Of a stretch of 46,021 bases of DNA, positions 1 to 9,722 are shown one piece after another. Source of the stretch: Stenotrophomonas raiganjensis (SeqCode). Its GTDB lineage: Bacteria; Pseudomonadota; Gammaproteobacteria; Xanthomonadales; Xanthomonadaceae. The stretch lies in NCBI RefSeq assembly GCF_030658505.1, contig NZ_JAUTXR010000166.1, forward strand, positions 1 to 46,021, read 5' to 3'. Every line of letters starts with the position of its first letter. Position 1 is the stretch's first letter. Made by a program: the position numbers and the translations under genes. Under the pieces are notes generated by a model. It saw only the letters and a program-made list of their open reading frames with translations. It was not told the origin of the DNA and made no database searches.

Positions 1-236
1 TCGGCGACTACAGCCTGATCGGCATGGGCGCCTGCATCCTCGATGGCGCCCGTGTGGAACGCCATGGCTTCGTCGGTGCCGGTGCGGTGGTCGGCCCGGG
101 CAAGGTGGTCGGCGAAGGCGAGCTCTGGGTGGGCAACCCGGCCCGCCCGGCGCGCACGCTGAGCGACAAGGAGATCGAGTCGCTGCACTACTCGGCCGAC
201 CACTACGTGCGGTTGAAGGACGAATACCTGGGCTGA
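1..236 (+). CDS. Gamma-carbonic anhydrase-like hexapeptide-repeat protein, C-terminal part
   Basis: The reading frame is open from base 3 and ends at TGA 234-236, so the 5' end lies outside the window. The visible ~77 residues show the left-handed beta-helix pattern of short hydrophobic turns (GDYSLIGMGACILDGARV, then GFVGAGAVVGPGKVV), followed by the typical GELWVGNPARPARTLSDKE segment and a C-terminal helix. That order is characteristic of YrdA/CaiE-type gamma-carbonic anhydrase homologues, cytoplasmic trimers that bind a metal between subunits. The metal-ligand histidines would lie mostly upstream of the window, so activity cannot be judged here. Other hexapeptide acyltransferases are possible, but the GNPA-R-P-R turn fits the gamma-CA family best. 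Confidence 0.8.
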   Translation, partial: GDYSLIGMGACILDGARVERHGFVGAGAVVGPGKVVGEGELWVGNPARPARTLSDKEIESLHYSADHYVRLKDEYLG

Positions 237-263
237 GCGGCCAACGCCGCCACGCGGCTCTGC

Positions 264-269
264 TAAAGT
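264..269 (+). promoter_or_regulatory. Possible -10 element of the RDD-SpoIIM-MoxR operon
   Basis: TAAAGT lies in the 123-base gap after the carbonic-anhydrase-like gene and about 90 bases before the preferred start of the RDD gene. It sits in the context GCTAAAGTCTG, resembling the GCTAGACTG-type contexts found before other genes in this window. No convincing -35 hexamer is visible at 16-18 bases upstream, so this is a weak call. Confidence 0.3.
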
Positions 270-359
270 CTGGGCCCGACCAGGACCTGTCGAGAACCCC
301 ATGCCTGTGGCTGCGTGCCGGAGAGGACTCCGGCGCCCACAACGAAGGCCATCGCGCTG

Positions 360-1049
360 ATGGCCGCACCGATGCTCGATACCTACCGCGAGGTGGTGAC
401 GCCGGAGGGCGTGCTGCTGCAGTTGCCTGCGGCCGGACCGCTGCCGCGGGCAATGGCCTGGCTGGTCGATCTCGGCGTGCGCATCGCGGTGCTGGTACTG
501 ATGTCGATTCCGCTGGCACTGCTGGACCAGTTCGGGTCCGGCCTCTACCTGGTGCTGATGTTCCTGGTCTACTGGACCTACCCGATCGTCTGCGAAGCGC
601 TGTGGGGCCGTACCCTTGGCAAGCGCGCGCTGGGCCTTCGCGTGCTGTCGCGCGATGGCGCGCCGGTGGGCTGGATGGCGTCGATCACCCGCAACCTGCT
701 GCGTACCGTGGACATGCTGCCGTTCGGCTATGCGCTGGGCCTGGTCAGCAGCCTGTTCGACCCGCATGGCCGGCGCCTCGGCGATCTGGTGGCCGGCACC
801 GTGGTGGTGCACGCAGCCGCGCTGTACCTGCCGCCGCCGCCAACCATCGACAGCGTGCTGGCGCCGCCACAACCGCTGCGACCCGAGGAACAGGCGGCAC
901 TGATGGCCTTCGCCGAGCGCGCGCCACGGCTGTCGGCGGCTCGCCAGCAGGAACTGGCCGGCATCGCCGAGCCCTTGACCGGCACCCACGGCCAGGTCGG
1001 CGTACTGCGCCTGTATGCCATGGCCAACTGGCTGTTGGGGCGGCGATGA
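360..1049 (+). CDS. RDD family integral membrane protein
   Basis: About 229 residues. The RDD signature (arginine-aspartate-aspartate-type polar motifs next to transmembrane helices) is seen as 'PLPRAMAWLVDLGVRI' and 'HGRRLGDLVAGTVVV'. At least two or three hydrophobic helices lie between them, including the tract LYLVLMFLVYWTYPIV, followed by the typical 'ALWGRTLGKRALGLRV' loop. RDD proteins are poorly characterised membrane proteins, some linked to ion transport. The start is uncertain: GTG 315, ATG 360 and ATG 372 are in frame. I prefer 360 because a GAAGG lies about 11 bases upstream, but 372 (MLDTYREVV) is also credible. The gene is the first of six genes, and its TGA overlaps the next ATG (ATGA). 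Confidence 0.85.
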   Translation: MAAPMLDTYREVVTPEGVLLQLPAAGPLPRAMAWLVDLGVRIAVLVLMSIPLALLDQFGSGLYLVLMFLVYWTYPIVCEALWGRTLGKRALGLRVLSRDGAPVGWMASITRNLLRTVDMLPFGYALGLVSSLFDPHGRRLGDLVAGTVVVHAAALYLPPPPTIDSVLAPPQPLRPEEQAALMAFAERAPRLSAARQQELAGIAEPLTGTHGQVGVLRLYAMANWLLGRR

Positions 1050-2038
1050 AGCAGGAACAGTTCGTCGCCCGCTATCAGCAGGAATGGCAGGACCTGGAGC
1101 AGTGGCTGCTGTTGCGTGCCGGCGCCTCGCGCCGCACGCGCCGCAAGGCCAGCGGCCTGGCATTGGACGACACCGCGTTTCCGCAGCGCTACCGGCGCCT
1201 GTGCCAGCAGCTGGCGCTGGCCCGCGAGCGCGGCTACAGCCCGCAGCTGGTGCAGCGCCTGCAGCAGCTGATGCAGCAGGGCCACAGCGTGCTGTACCGC
1301 ACCCGGCCGACGCGCTGGCGCACGGCGCTGGAGTTCCTGGTTGCCGACTTTCCGCTGCTGGTGCGCAGCCAGGCGCGCAGCATGTGGGTGGCGCTGGCAA
1401 TGTTCGCGCTGCCGACGGTGGCCTGCTTCGTGCTGGTGCAGGTCTACCCCGACCTGATCCACATGCTGATGGACAACCGCCAGATCGCCGAGATCGAGCG
1501 CATGTACGACCCCGCCGCCGAGCGCCTGGGCCGCGACAGTGGCACTGACTGGATGATGTTCGGCCACTACATCATGAACAACATCAGCATTGCCCTGCGT
1601 ACCTTCGCCAGCGGCCTGCTGGCCGGTCTGGGCACGCTGCTGGTGCTGCTCTTCAACGGCGTGACCATCGGTTCGGTGGCCGGCCATCTGCAGCATATCG
1701 GCCACGGCGGCCCGTTCTGGCGCTTCGTGGTCGGTCACGGCGCCTTCGAGCTGACCGCGATCGTGATTGCCGGCGGTGCCGGCCTGCAGCTGGGCATGAA
1801 GCTGCTGGCCCCGGGCCGGCGCAGCCGCCTGGACGCGCTGGTCGAGGGCGGCCGCATCGGTGCCCGCCTGTGCCTGGGGGTGGCTTTCATGCTGCTGGTC
1901 GCGGCATTCATCGAGGCGTTCTGGTCGTCGATCGCCGACATCCCCGCGTGGATCAAGTTCAGCGTGGCCGGTGTGCTCTGGGCCGGCGTACTGCTGTGGC
2001 TGTGGCGTGGCGGGCGCGGAGGCGGCAATGCGCATTGA
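1046..2038 (+). CDS. Stage II sporulation protein M (SpoIIM)-like membrane protein
   Basis: 330 residues, started by the ATG that overlaps the RDD stop. A basic, helical cytoplasmic N-terminus of about 110 residues precedes several membrane helices, first near MWVALAMFALPTVACFVLV, then a long hydrophobic stretch around residues 175-250. The 'FVVGHGAFELTAIVIAGGAG' segment is the hallmark of the SpoIIM family. In sporulating Firmicutes SpoIIM is part of the engulfment peptidoglycan machine. Here there is no sporulation, so the family is only a structural label. Its fixed place between RDD and DUF4129 genes suggests one component of a membrane assembly. The TGA overlaps the next gene's start region by 11 bases. 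Confidence 0.88.
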   Translation: MKQEQFVARYQQEWQDLEQWLLLRAGASRRTRRKASGLALDDTAFPQRYRRLCQQLALARERGYSPQLVQRLQQLMQQGHSVLYRTRPTRWRTALEFLVADFPLLVRSQARSMWVALAMFALPTVACFVLVQVYPDLIHMLMDNRQIAEIERMYDPAAERLGRDSGTDWMMFGHYIMNNISIALRTFASGLLAGLGTLLVLLFNGVTIGSVAGHLQHIGHGGPFWRFVVGHGAFELTAIVIAGGAGLQLGMKLLAPGRRSRLDALVEGGRIGARLCLGVAFMLLVAAFIEAFWSSIADIPAWIKFSVAGVLWAGVLLWLWRGGRGGGNAH

Positions 2039-3644
2039 CCGCCTGGACGTGGTGCTGCGCGCGCGCAGTGGCTGGGAAGCGATGGAGCTGGGCAGTGCCC
2101 TGGCGCGCCGCCACGCGCGTGCGGTATGGGGCAGCTGGCTGCTGGCCAGTGCACCGCTGTTCGTGATCTTCAACGCGCTGGGCTGGTGGCTGGATGCGTT
2201 CGGCTGGGCCTGGCTGGCGATGTGGTGGTGCAAGCCACTGTTCGAGCGAGCGCCGCTGTACGTGCTGTCGCGCGGCATCTTCGGCGAGCCGGTCAGCACG
2301 CTGGCAGCGCTGCGCGCGCAGCGCCACTGGGGCAACAGCGGCTTCTGGGGCTACCTGGGCTGGCGCCGCTTCAGCGTGCTGCGCAGCCTGTGCCTGCCGG
2401 TGAACCTGCTGGAAGGCAATACGCCCGGCCAGCGGGGCCCACGCCGCCGCGCCGTGGCGGCCGGCGCCGCAGGTCCGGCGATGGTGCTGACGCTGACCTG
2501 CATGGCGTTCGAAGCGGTGCTGGTCTCGGGCGTGATCGGAGCAGTGTTCATGTTCATGCCACTGGACCTGATGTCCGAATCCTGGCGCGCGGCATGGGAC
2601 ATGATCGGCCAGGACACGCCGGCATGGGCGCGGCTGGGCTTCAACCTGGCCTGCTGGCTGGCTTCGGTGATGATCGGCCCGTTCTTCGTCGGCGCGGGCT
2701 TTGGCCTGTACTTGAACCGGCGCACGCAGATGGAAGCCTGGGACGTCGAAATCGCCCTGCGCCGCCTGCGTGATCGCCTGTTGCCGTTGGCATCGACACT
2801 GGCGCTGCTGCTGTGCCTGGCACTGCCGCTGGTGTCCACGCCGGTGCAGGCGCAGGACGCGCAGTCGATCACCGACGACGCCGACAATGCCGGCGAGGAT
2901 GACGACAGCGCGGAAGAACCGGCCACTGCCGCCAACGACCCCGCCAACACGCCGTCCATGATCTTCGGCACGGCGCCGGTGGACACCGCCGGTTTCCGCC
3001 AGGCCGTGAACCGCGCCTATGAAGACCCGCTGCAGCGCCCGACCCGCCAGGTCACCCGCTGGAAGCCGATTGAACAGGCCGAGGAAAAGAAGAAGGAAGA
3101 CAAGCCGCTGCAGAGTGACAGCCGCAACAAGGGCGAGCGCAAGCCGCGCAAGGACGGTATTGCCTGGCTGGCGCGGCTGGCCGAGTGGGGCCTGTGGGGC
3201 CTGCTGGGCGTCCTGTTGCTGGTGCTGCTGCTGACCGCGCGGTTGTGGCTGCCCTGGTTGCGCGGCAGTGGCCGGCGCAAGGTCGAGGCAACACCGCAGG
3301 TGCTGGAGGAGCAGGTGCAACTGCCCGCAGTGCTGCCACCGGACGTGGCCACCCAGGCCGGCCTGCTCTGGGACCAGGGCCGGCCGCGGCAGGCGCTGGC
3401 CCTGCTGTACCGCGCCAGTGTGCGTACGGTGGGCGAGCGCAGCGGCATCGCACTGCCACCCGGTGCCACCGAAGCACAGTGCCTGCGTGCCTCGCGGCGC
3501 ATGCCGGAGGCCGCCGACCGCGACCTGTTCGCGCGCATCGTGCGCATGTGGCAGTACGCCGCCTACGGTGGCCGCCTGCCCAGCCGCGCCGACTTCGATG
3601 CGTTGGCCGACACGCTGCGCCAGCAGTACCGGTGGCAGGCATGA
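2028..3644 (+). CDS. DUF4129-domain multi-pass membrane protein
   Basis: 538 residues from ATG 2028, overlapping the upstream gene by 11 bases. The N-terminal half carries several membrane helices (around 35-65, 160-190 and 205-235). After a helix ending near VSTPVQAQ comes an acidic, disordered-looking linker (many D, E and A). Another membrane helix follows (LWGLLGVLLLVLLLTARLWL), then a C-terminal DUF4129 domain with 'ALALLYRASVRTVGERSGIALPPGATEAQCLR' and 'MWQYAAYGGRLPSRADFDAL'. DUF4129 is usually found next to MoxR/DUF58 genes, often fused to transglutaminase domains. No transglutaminase catalytic Cys-His-Asp pattern is evident here. Function is unknown. Confidence 0.85.
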   Translation: MRIDRLDVVLRARSGWEAMELGSALARRHARAVWGSWLLASAPLFVIFNALGWWLDAFGWAWLAMWWCKPLFERAPLYVLSRGIFGEPVSTLAALRAQRHWGNSGFWGYLGWRRFSVLRSLCLPVNLLEGNTPGQRGPRRRAVAAGAAGPAMVLTLTCMAFEAVLVSGVIGAVFMFMPLDLMSESWRAAWDMIGQDTPAWARLGFNLACWLASVMIGPFFVGAGFGLYLNRRTQMEAWDVEIALRRLRDRLLPLASTLALLLCLALPLVSTPVQAQDAQSITDDADNAGEDDDSAEEPATAANDPANTPSMIFGTAPVDTAGFRQAVNRAYEDPLQRPTRQVTRWKPIEQAEEKKKEDKPLQSDSRNKGERKPRKDGIAWLARLAEWGLWGLLGVLLLVLLLTARLWLPWLRGSGRRKVEATPQVLEEQVQLPAVLPPDVATQAGLLWDQGRPRQALALLYRASVRTVGERSGIALPPGATEAQCLRASRRMPEAADRDLFARIVRMWQYAAYGGRLPSRADFDALADTLRQQYRWQA

Positions 3645-4821
3645 GCCCGCGCCTGTTCTGGTCGCTGCTGCTGAGCGTGCTGGTACTGCTCGGCGTGCCG
3701 CTGACCATCCTCTACCTGCGCACGCACGAGCGGGTGACCGAGACGATCCAGCTGCCCCCCCAGGGCGAGGCCGCCTACAACCCGCTCTACGTGCTGGGCC
3801 AGGCCCTGCGCGCCGATGGCATCGACGTGCATTCGCGACCGCGGCTGGAGCTGCAGCAGATGACGCTGGGGCCGCGGGATACGGTGGTGCTGCTGCAGGA
3901 CAGCAGCGAACTGCCGGCGCCGGTGGTGAACCAGCTGCTGGACTGGGTCGACGGAGGCGGCCACCTGCTGGTGCGTACGCCGCCTCCGGCCGAGGACGAC
4001 GCTGGCAGCACGCAAGGGCCGCTGCTGGACCAGCTGGGCGTGGACAGCCTGTTCCAGCGCAGCGACTGCCAGCCGTTCCATATCGACGACGACGCCGGCC
4101 ACAGTGAATTCTGCGGTGGCCGGCGCTTCACGCTCGGCTTCACGGCGGCCACCCAGGCCGAACGCCGCTGGGGCGGTGAGCGTGATCTGGTGTTCGCACG
4201 CCTGCGCCACGGCCAGGGTAAGGTGAGCGTGCTGGCCGACATGGAATTCATGCGCGGCGATGTCGACTCGCCTGTCGCACGGCTGGCCGCCGCCGCGGGC
4301 CAGGCCAGCGATGGCCTGCACGATACTGCCCACCGCGACCTGACCCGCTACCTGCTCGACCCGAACTACGGCAAGGGAGCTGTCTGGCTGGTCTACGCCA
4401 GCCGCCCGCCGTCGCTGTGGGCCCGCATGTTCTACCAGGGCTGGCCGCTGTGGGTGCCGCTGCTGCTGGCCCTGCTGGGGTGGCTGTGGGCGCGGTCGCA
4501 GCGCATTGGCAGCCTGCTGCCGTCGCCGGCGCTGGAACGCCGCTCGCTGCTGGAGCACGTGCGCGCCAGTGGCGAACTGCTGCTGCGCTTCGGCCACGGC
4601 GGACGCCTGTACGACGCCGTGCTCGCCCTGTTCCTGCATCGCCTGCGCCTGCGCGCACCTGTGGCCGCCGCACTCGATGGCGCGCCGCGCGACCAGGCCA
4701 TCGCCGCGCTGCTGAACTGGCCGCAAGGCCGTGTCGCCAGTGCGCTGACGCCCCCTCCGCCGCACGATTCCTCCGCCCTGCGCGAGCGCATCCGCTTGCT
4801 GCTCCAGATGAGATCCCTGCT

Positions 4822-4825
<4 letters not shown>
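3641..4825 (+). CDS. DUF4350-domain membrane protein
   Basis: 394 residues, beginning at the ATG that overlaps the DUF4129 stop (ATGA). One membrane helix at about residues 5-26 is followed by a periplasm-facing or soluble region. This starts with the DUF4350 pattern 'GEAAYNPLYVLGQALRADGIDV' and continues with 'TVVLLQDSSELPAPVVNQLLDWVDGGGHLLVR', a Rossmann-like GATase1/vWA-like fold typical of the family. A second helix (LWVPLLLALLGWLWARS) at about 265-285 precedes a helical C-terminus. DUF4350 proteins almost always accompany MoxR and DUF58 genes, consistent with its place here. No enzymatic residues can be assigned. Confidence 0.85.
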
Positions 4826-5804
<979 letters not shown>

Positions 5805-5808
<4 letters not shown>

Positions 5809-7103
5809 GGCCGGCCCCGCTGCTGCTGGCGCTGCTGCTGGCCTGGGCTGCCCTGGGCGGCCTGGTGCTGGGCGGATTGCTGCCGCGCTGGAGCTGGGCG
5901 CTGGCCGCCGTGGCCATCGCGCTGCCTGCGCTGCTCGACCTGTGGCGGCAGACGCAACGTCCTTCGCCGCAGGTACACCGCGAGCTGCCCGAGGCGCTGG
6001 CGCTGGGCGTGCGCCGCGAGGCCGCGCTGCGGCTGCAGGCCGAACAATCGATGACGGTGCAGGTGTTCGACCTGGTGCCCGGCGGCTGGCCGCTGGAATC
6101 ACTGCCGCAGCGCGTGCGGTTGCAGGCCGGCAGCGCCTCCACGCTGCACTACCACCTGCAGCCACTGCAACGTGGGCACTTCCGCTTCGAAGGCGTGCAC
6201 CTGCGCATGCGCTCACCGTGGCGCCTGTGGTGGCAACAGCGCACCCTGCCGCCGGCGCTGGACGTGCGGGTCTATCCGAACTTCGTGCCGCTCACCCGGT
6301 TCGCGTTGTTCAGTGCCGACCAGGCCTCGCGGCTGGTCGGCGCGCACGTGAAACGTCGCCGCGGTGAAGGCACCGACTTCCACCAGATGCGCGAGTACCG
6401 CATTGGTGACAGCCTGCGCCAGCTGGACTGGAAGGCCACCGCGCGTGCGCGCAAGCTGATCTCGCGCGAGTACCAGGACGAGAAGAACCAGCAGTTGCTG
6501 CTGATGCTCGACAGTGGCCGGCGCATGCTAGCCAGCGAAGGCGGGCTTTCGCACTTCGACCATGCATTGAATGCCTCGCTGGTAGTGGCCTACCTGGCGC
6601 TGCGCCAGGGCGATGCTGCAGGCCTGTACGCTGCCGGTGGCGAACGCCGCTGGGTGGCACCGCAGCGCGGCATGGGCACGGTCGAGCACCTGTTGCGTGC
6701 CAGCTACGACCTGCAGCCGCGCGCGGTGGCCACCGACTACCTGGCGGCCGCCACCGAAGTGTCACTGCGCCAGCGCCGGCGTGCGCTGGTGATGCTGGTC
6801 AGCAACGTGCGCGACGAAGACATCGAAGACCTGCTGGCGGCGGTGCGCCTGCTGCAGAAACGCCACCTGGTGTGCGTGGCCAGCCTGCGCGAGCGCGAGC
6901 TGGACGGCGTGCTGGAGGGCGAGGTGCAGACACTGGAAGACGCCACCCTGGCGGGTGCCGCGGCACTGTACCTGCAGCAGCGCGCGAAGGCGCACGAGGC
7001 ACTGCGCAGCGAGAAGGTGATGGTGCTGGACGTGACCGCCGACGCCCTGCCCGGTGCGCTGGTGGAGCGCTACCTGGCGGTGAAGCGCGAAGGTCTGCTG
7101 TAA
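5805..7103 (+). CDS. DUF58 (vWA-like) membrane protein
   Basis: 432 residues, starting at an ATG overlapping the MoxR stop. Two N-terminal helices (LLLALLLAWAALGGLVLGG and WALAAVAIALPALLDLW) are followed by a beta-rich region. The DUF58 signature comes next: 'VGAHVKRRRGEGTDFHQMREYRIGDSLRQLDWKATARARKLISREYQDE'. The following vWA-like strand reads LLLMLDSGRRM. The metal-ion-dependent adhesion site is therefore not a classical DxSxS but a D-S-G-R form, as is common in DUF58 proteins. Last gene of the six-gene run and the likely MoxR substrate or adaptor. The stop is 16 bases before a strong SMAG inverted dimer that could terminate transcription. Confidence 0.92.
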
Positions 7104-7119
7104 TCCTGCGATTGACCGG

Positions 7120-7183
7120 AGCCGAGCATGGGCTCGGCTCTACAGACGGCCTCATTCCTGTAGAGCCGAGCCCATGCTCGGCT
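7120..7183. repeat. SMAG/REP inverted dimer, probable bidirectional terminator
   Basis: Two copies of a GTAG-led hairpin unit face each other. The 26 bases 7120-7145 are the exact reverse complement of 7158-7183. Each arm contains its own inner hairpin (GCCGAGC-ATG-GGCTCGGC type). The dimer sits between two convergent operons (stops at 7103 on + and 7202 on -), a typical place for Stenotrophomonas GTAG palindromes acting as mRNA-stabilising or terminating structures. Confidence 0.85.
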
Positions 7184-7186
7184 GCC

Positions 7187-7205
7187 TGCCAGCGGCCGGC
7201 ACTAC
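7187..7205 (-). repeat. SMAG monomer overlapping a stop codon
   Basis: On the minus strand this reads GTAG followed by TGCCGGCCGCTGGCA, the usual unit of this genome with a shortened right arm. The TAG of its GTAG header (7204-7202) is the stop codon of the zinc-ribbon gene that ends here. The repeat thus closes that reading frame. Confidence 0.75.
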
Positions 7206-7849
7206 CCCTGCAGCAATCGCCGCTGCAACCGCTCCACCGCACGCTGCAGCAGCACTCGGTTGCGGGCCAGCTTCATCCACTGCGGCAGGCGCGAGAACAT
7301 CGATCGGTGGTGGCCGCGGTGCTCGCGCAGCGTCGCACTCGCGTACGCGTGCAGTGCCTGCAGATGTTCGGCGTTGTAGGCCCATAGCAGGCCCGCGCGG
7401 GTCGATTCGACCAAGCGCAGCGGCAGCCCGAAATGCGGATCGGCAGGCTCCGCATCACGCAGTGGACGCGTCGAGACCGTGACCTCGGTGCTGCGATCGC
7501 ACTGCGCGCATCGGGCGGGGAAGGATGCAGGCGCAGGCATGCCAACGGGAATCCGCCGACGCACATGCAGCCACTGATGCCCACAGAATCCACAGGGCTG
7601 GCGGCCCAGAATGCAGACCGTACCCACCCAGTCGCCGCTGTCCAATGCAGCGCTGCAAGCGGTGCAGCGGAAACGCGCGGTCCATCGATAAGGTTCCCAG
7701 CTGGCGATCACCCAACCGGGGGTGTCGCAGCGATGGCAGCAGACAGCGACGCGGTCCGCGAACGCCTGCAGGCTGCGCCCATCATCGAAATGCCGCCCCG
7801 GCACGGGCGTGGCGCGCCCATGCCGGCCGGGCCAACGCCGCACCGCCAT
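7202..7849 (-). CDS. Double zinc-ribbon protein of unknown function
   Basis: 215 residues. I do not recognise a named family. Cysteine pairs occur at residues 38/41, 62/65, 86/89 and 114/117, giving two textbook four-cysteine zinc ribbons (CxxC-x20-CxxC and CxxC-x24-CxxC). A basic helical C-terminal half follows with no membrane segment. The first half is basic and tryptophan-containing, so nucleic-acid or protein binding are possible. The start ATG overlaps the ygiC stop as TGATG, so translation is probably coupled to ygiC, and the protein may serve the YgiBC pair. The stop codon lies within a SMAG repeat. Confidence 0.75.
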   Translation of the reverse strand: MAVRRWPGRHGRATPVPGRHFDDGRSLQAFADRVAVCCHRCDTPGWVIASWEPYRWTARFRCTACSAALDSGDWVGTVCILGRQPCGFCGHQWLHVRRRIPVGMPAPASFPARCAQCDRSTEVTVSTRPLRDAEPADPHFGLPLRLVESTRAGLLWAYNAEHLQALHAYASATLREHRGHHRSMFSRLPQWMKLARNRVLLQRAVERLQRRLLQG

Positions 7850-9027
7850 CAGACGTAGATCCGCGTCGGCGCCTCGTCGACGATCGCGTGCGGCACGAAG
7901 CGCGCACTGTCACGGGTGATCGCGCTGTCGTCCTCGCGGATGCCGATGCCGCAGGCGTGGTCACCCACCACCCAGCTGCCGATCAGCGGGTAGCCGCCTT
8001 CGAAGCGGGTCAGCGGATGTGCGCGCTGGATGATCGCCGGGCCGTCGTAGGGACCGTCGCTGCGCTGGGTGCTGCCATCGGGCAGGTGCATCTCGATGTT
8101 GGCGCCCTCGCGCGAGAACAGCGGCTTGCGCACCCAGCCCGAGGCCAGCGTGCTGCCGTCGTCGAAGTGCGCTTCCAGCAGGTTGGGGTGGCCGACGTTG
8201 CGCTGCCACAGCAGCGGCAGGATGCCCTTGTTGCTCAGCACCGCCTTCCACGCCGGTTCCAGCAGCTGCACGCCCGAACCGGGCAGCGCGCGGCCGAACT
8301 CTTCGGCCATCAGGTCTTCCAGCGGGTACAGCTTGAACAGCGTGCCGATCACCGAATCATCCAGCGCGGTGAAGCGACCATCCTCGGACAAGCCGATGTC
8401 CTCGATGGCGATGGCCTGGCCATGCAGGCCGGCCTGCGAAGCGCAGTCACGCAGGTAATCAACGGTGCCGCGGTCTTCTTCCGAGCTTCCCACCGCGCTG
8501 AAGTACAGCGGCGGCGGCAGCTGCGTGGCCAGTTCACCGAAACGCTCGACCAGCGCCTCGTGGATCGCATTGAACTGGTCGGCGTGCTGCGGCAGGCGGC
8601 CGGCATTGCGCTGGTCCTCCAGCCACTGCCACTGGAAGAAACTGGCCTCGAACAACGAGGTCGGCGTGTCGTAGTTCAGCTCGTACAGCTTGGCCGGCCC
8701 GGTGCCGTCATAGGCCAGGTCCAGACGGCCATAGAGGTGCGGCTGGCGCTGGCGCCAGCTGTCGGCGATCCAGTCGCGGTAATGCGACGGAATCGCCAGC
8801 TGGTCCATCAACCGTTCGCTGCCGATGACATCACCGACCAGGTCCAGCGCCATCTGGTGCAGCTCGGCACTGGGGTCTTCGATGTCCTGTTCGATCTGGC
8901 GCAGGGTGAACGCGTAGTACGCGCTTTCATCCCAGTAGGGCTGGCCATCGATGGTATGGAAACGGAAACCCGCTTCCTCCGCGCGTGCCCGCCACTGGGC
9001 ACGCTCGGCAATCCGGATACGCTGCAT
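7849..9027 (-). CDS. ygiC: YgiC-like glutathionylspermidine synthase-family ATP-grasp protein
   Basis: 392 residues from ATG 9027 (MQRIRIAERAQW), the start that aligns with the family. A longer upstream reading frame is low-complexity alanine-rich and overlaps the intergenic spacer. Conserved stretches include 'GYPLIGSWVVGDHACGIGIRED' near the C-terminus, 'RLDLAYDGTGPAKLYELNYDTPTSLFEASFFQWQW' and 'LSNKGILPLLW'. These match the C-terminal ATP-grasp ligase domain of glutathionylspermidine synthase without its amidase domain, as in E. coli YgiC and YjfC. The true substrate of YgiC is unknown. It is 7 bases downstream of the ygiB homologue, the same partnership as in enterobacteria. Confidence 0.93.
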   Translation of the reverse strand: MQRIRIAERAQWRARAEEAGFRFHTIDGQPYWDESAYYAFTLRQIEQDIEDPSAELHQMALDLVGDVIGSERLMDQLAIPSHYRDWIADSWRQRQPHLYGRLDLAYDGTGPAKLYELNYDTPTSLFEASFFQWQWLEDQRNAGRLPQHADQFNAIHEALVERFGELATQLPPPLYFSAVGSSEEDRGTVDYLRDCASQAGLHGQAIAIEDIGLSEDGRFTALDDSVIGTLFKLYPLEDLMAEEFGRALPGSGVQLLEPAWKAVLSNKGILPLLWQRNVGHPNLLEAHFDDGSTLASGWVRKPLFSREGANIEMHLPDGSTQRSDGPYDGPAIIQRAHPLTRFEGGYPLIGSWVVGDHACGIGIREDDSAITRDSARFVPHAIVDEAPTRIYV

Positions 9028-9034
9028 GGGTCGA

Positions 9035-9607
9035 TCAGCCGCCGTAGCTGCCGCTGGTGCTGCGGCGAGCGCTGGTGTTGCCGAAGCCACCACGGCTGGC
9101 AGTGACCGCGCGGTTCGGCTCGCTGGTGACCGGCGCCAGGCCAGCCTTGCCGGCGCCGATGCCGCTGGCGGTGTTCAGGCCACCGGTGCCGCCCGGTGCC
9201 GGGCGCGCCCAGCCAGCGTTCTTGTCCTGGTAGGCCGGTGCCGACGCCGGCGCCTGCGGAGCCAGCCCGCCACGGTTGCTCAGCATCTGCGACATGAAGA
9301 AGCCCATCATCATCGGGCCGATGAACGAGGTACCGGCCGAGGTGTGCTGCTGCACGCACTGCTCCGGCTTGTAGTCCTTCTCGCAGGCTTCCTTGCTGGC
9401 GTACTTCGGCGCCGCATCGGCGGCCTGCTTCTGCGCTTCGGCGAAGGCGTTGCGGCACGACGACGGATCGCCAGTGGCCTCGGTGCAGGCCTCCACCGAG
9501 GTGTACAGGCCTTCCTGCACCTTCACCTCCGGCTCCTTCTGGCAGGCGGTGAACAGCAGCGGCGCAGCGCTCATCAGCAGCAGCGCGGTGGTGCGGGAAC
9601 GTTTCAT
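9035..9607 (-). CDS. ygiB: YgiB-like DUF1190 lipoprotein
   Basis: 190 residues. The N-terminus [22 protein letters not shown] is a signal peptide ending in a lipobox-like site, so the mature protein probably starts with lipidated Cys22. The body has the DUF1190 pattern: paired cysteines ([17 protein letters not shown], then [15 protein letters not shown]), a short hydrophobic glycine/methionine segment ([13 protein letters not shown]), and the C-terminal '[14 protein letters not shown]' tail seen in E. coli YgiB. An upstream in-frame extension to 9703 is possible but lacks this signal architecture. First gene of the ygiB-ygiC-zinc-ribbon operon. Function is unknown, probably envelope-associated. 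Confidence 0.9.
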   Translation of the reverse strand: MKRSRTTALLLMSAAPLLFTACQKEPEVKVQEGLYTSVEACTEATGDPSSCRNAFAEAQKQAADAAPKYASKEACEKDYKPEQCVQQHTSAGTSFIGPMMMGFFMSQMLSNRGGLAPQAPASAPAYQDKNAGWARPAPGGTGGLNTASGIGAGKAGLAPVTSEPNRAVTASRGGFGNTSARRSTSGSYGG

Positions 9608-9722
9608 GGCCTCATGCCCTGTCGACGGATCAATGCCCCAATGATGCCAAATCCGGGCCAGCAACCGGAATCGGCAAAGTGGGAAAGATGAACGGCCTTT
9701 CATTTTCGTCGTTCCCCATCAG

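Noticed and set aside
728..2335. 535-codon open frame on the minus strand across the RDD and SpoIIM-like genes
   Set aside because: Crosses two well-supported coupled genes; composition is Gln/His/Arg/Ala-rich without motifs.
7121..7205. CRISPR-like array from repeated hairpin units
   Set aside because: Units alternate in orientation, spacers are irregular, and the units recur singly elsewhere; they are SMAG/REP palindromes.
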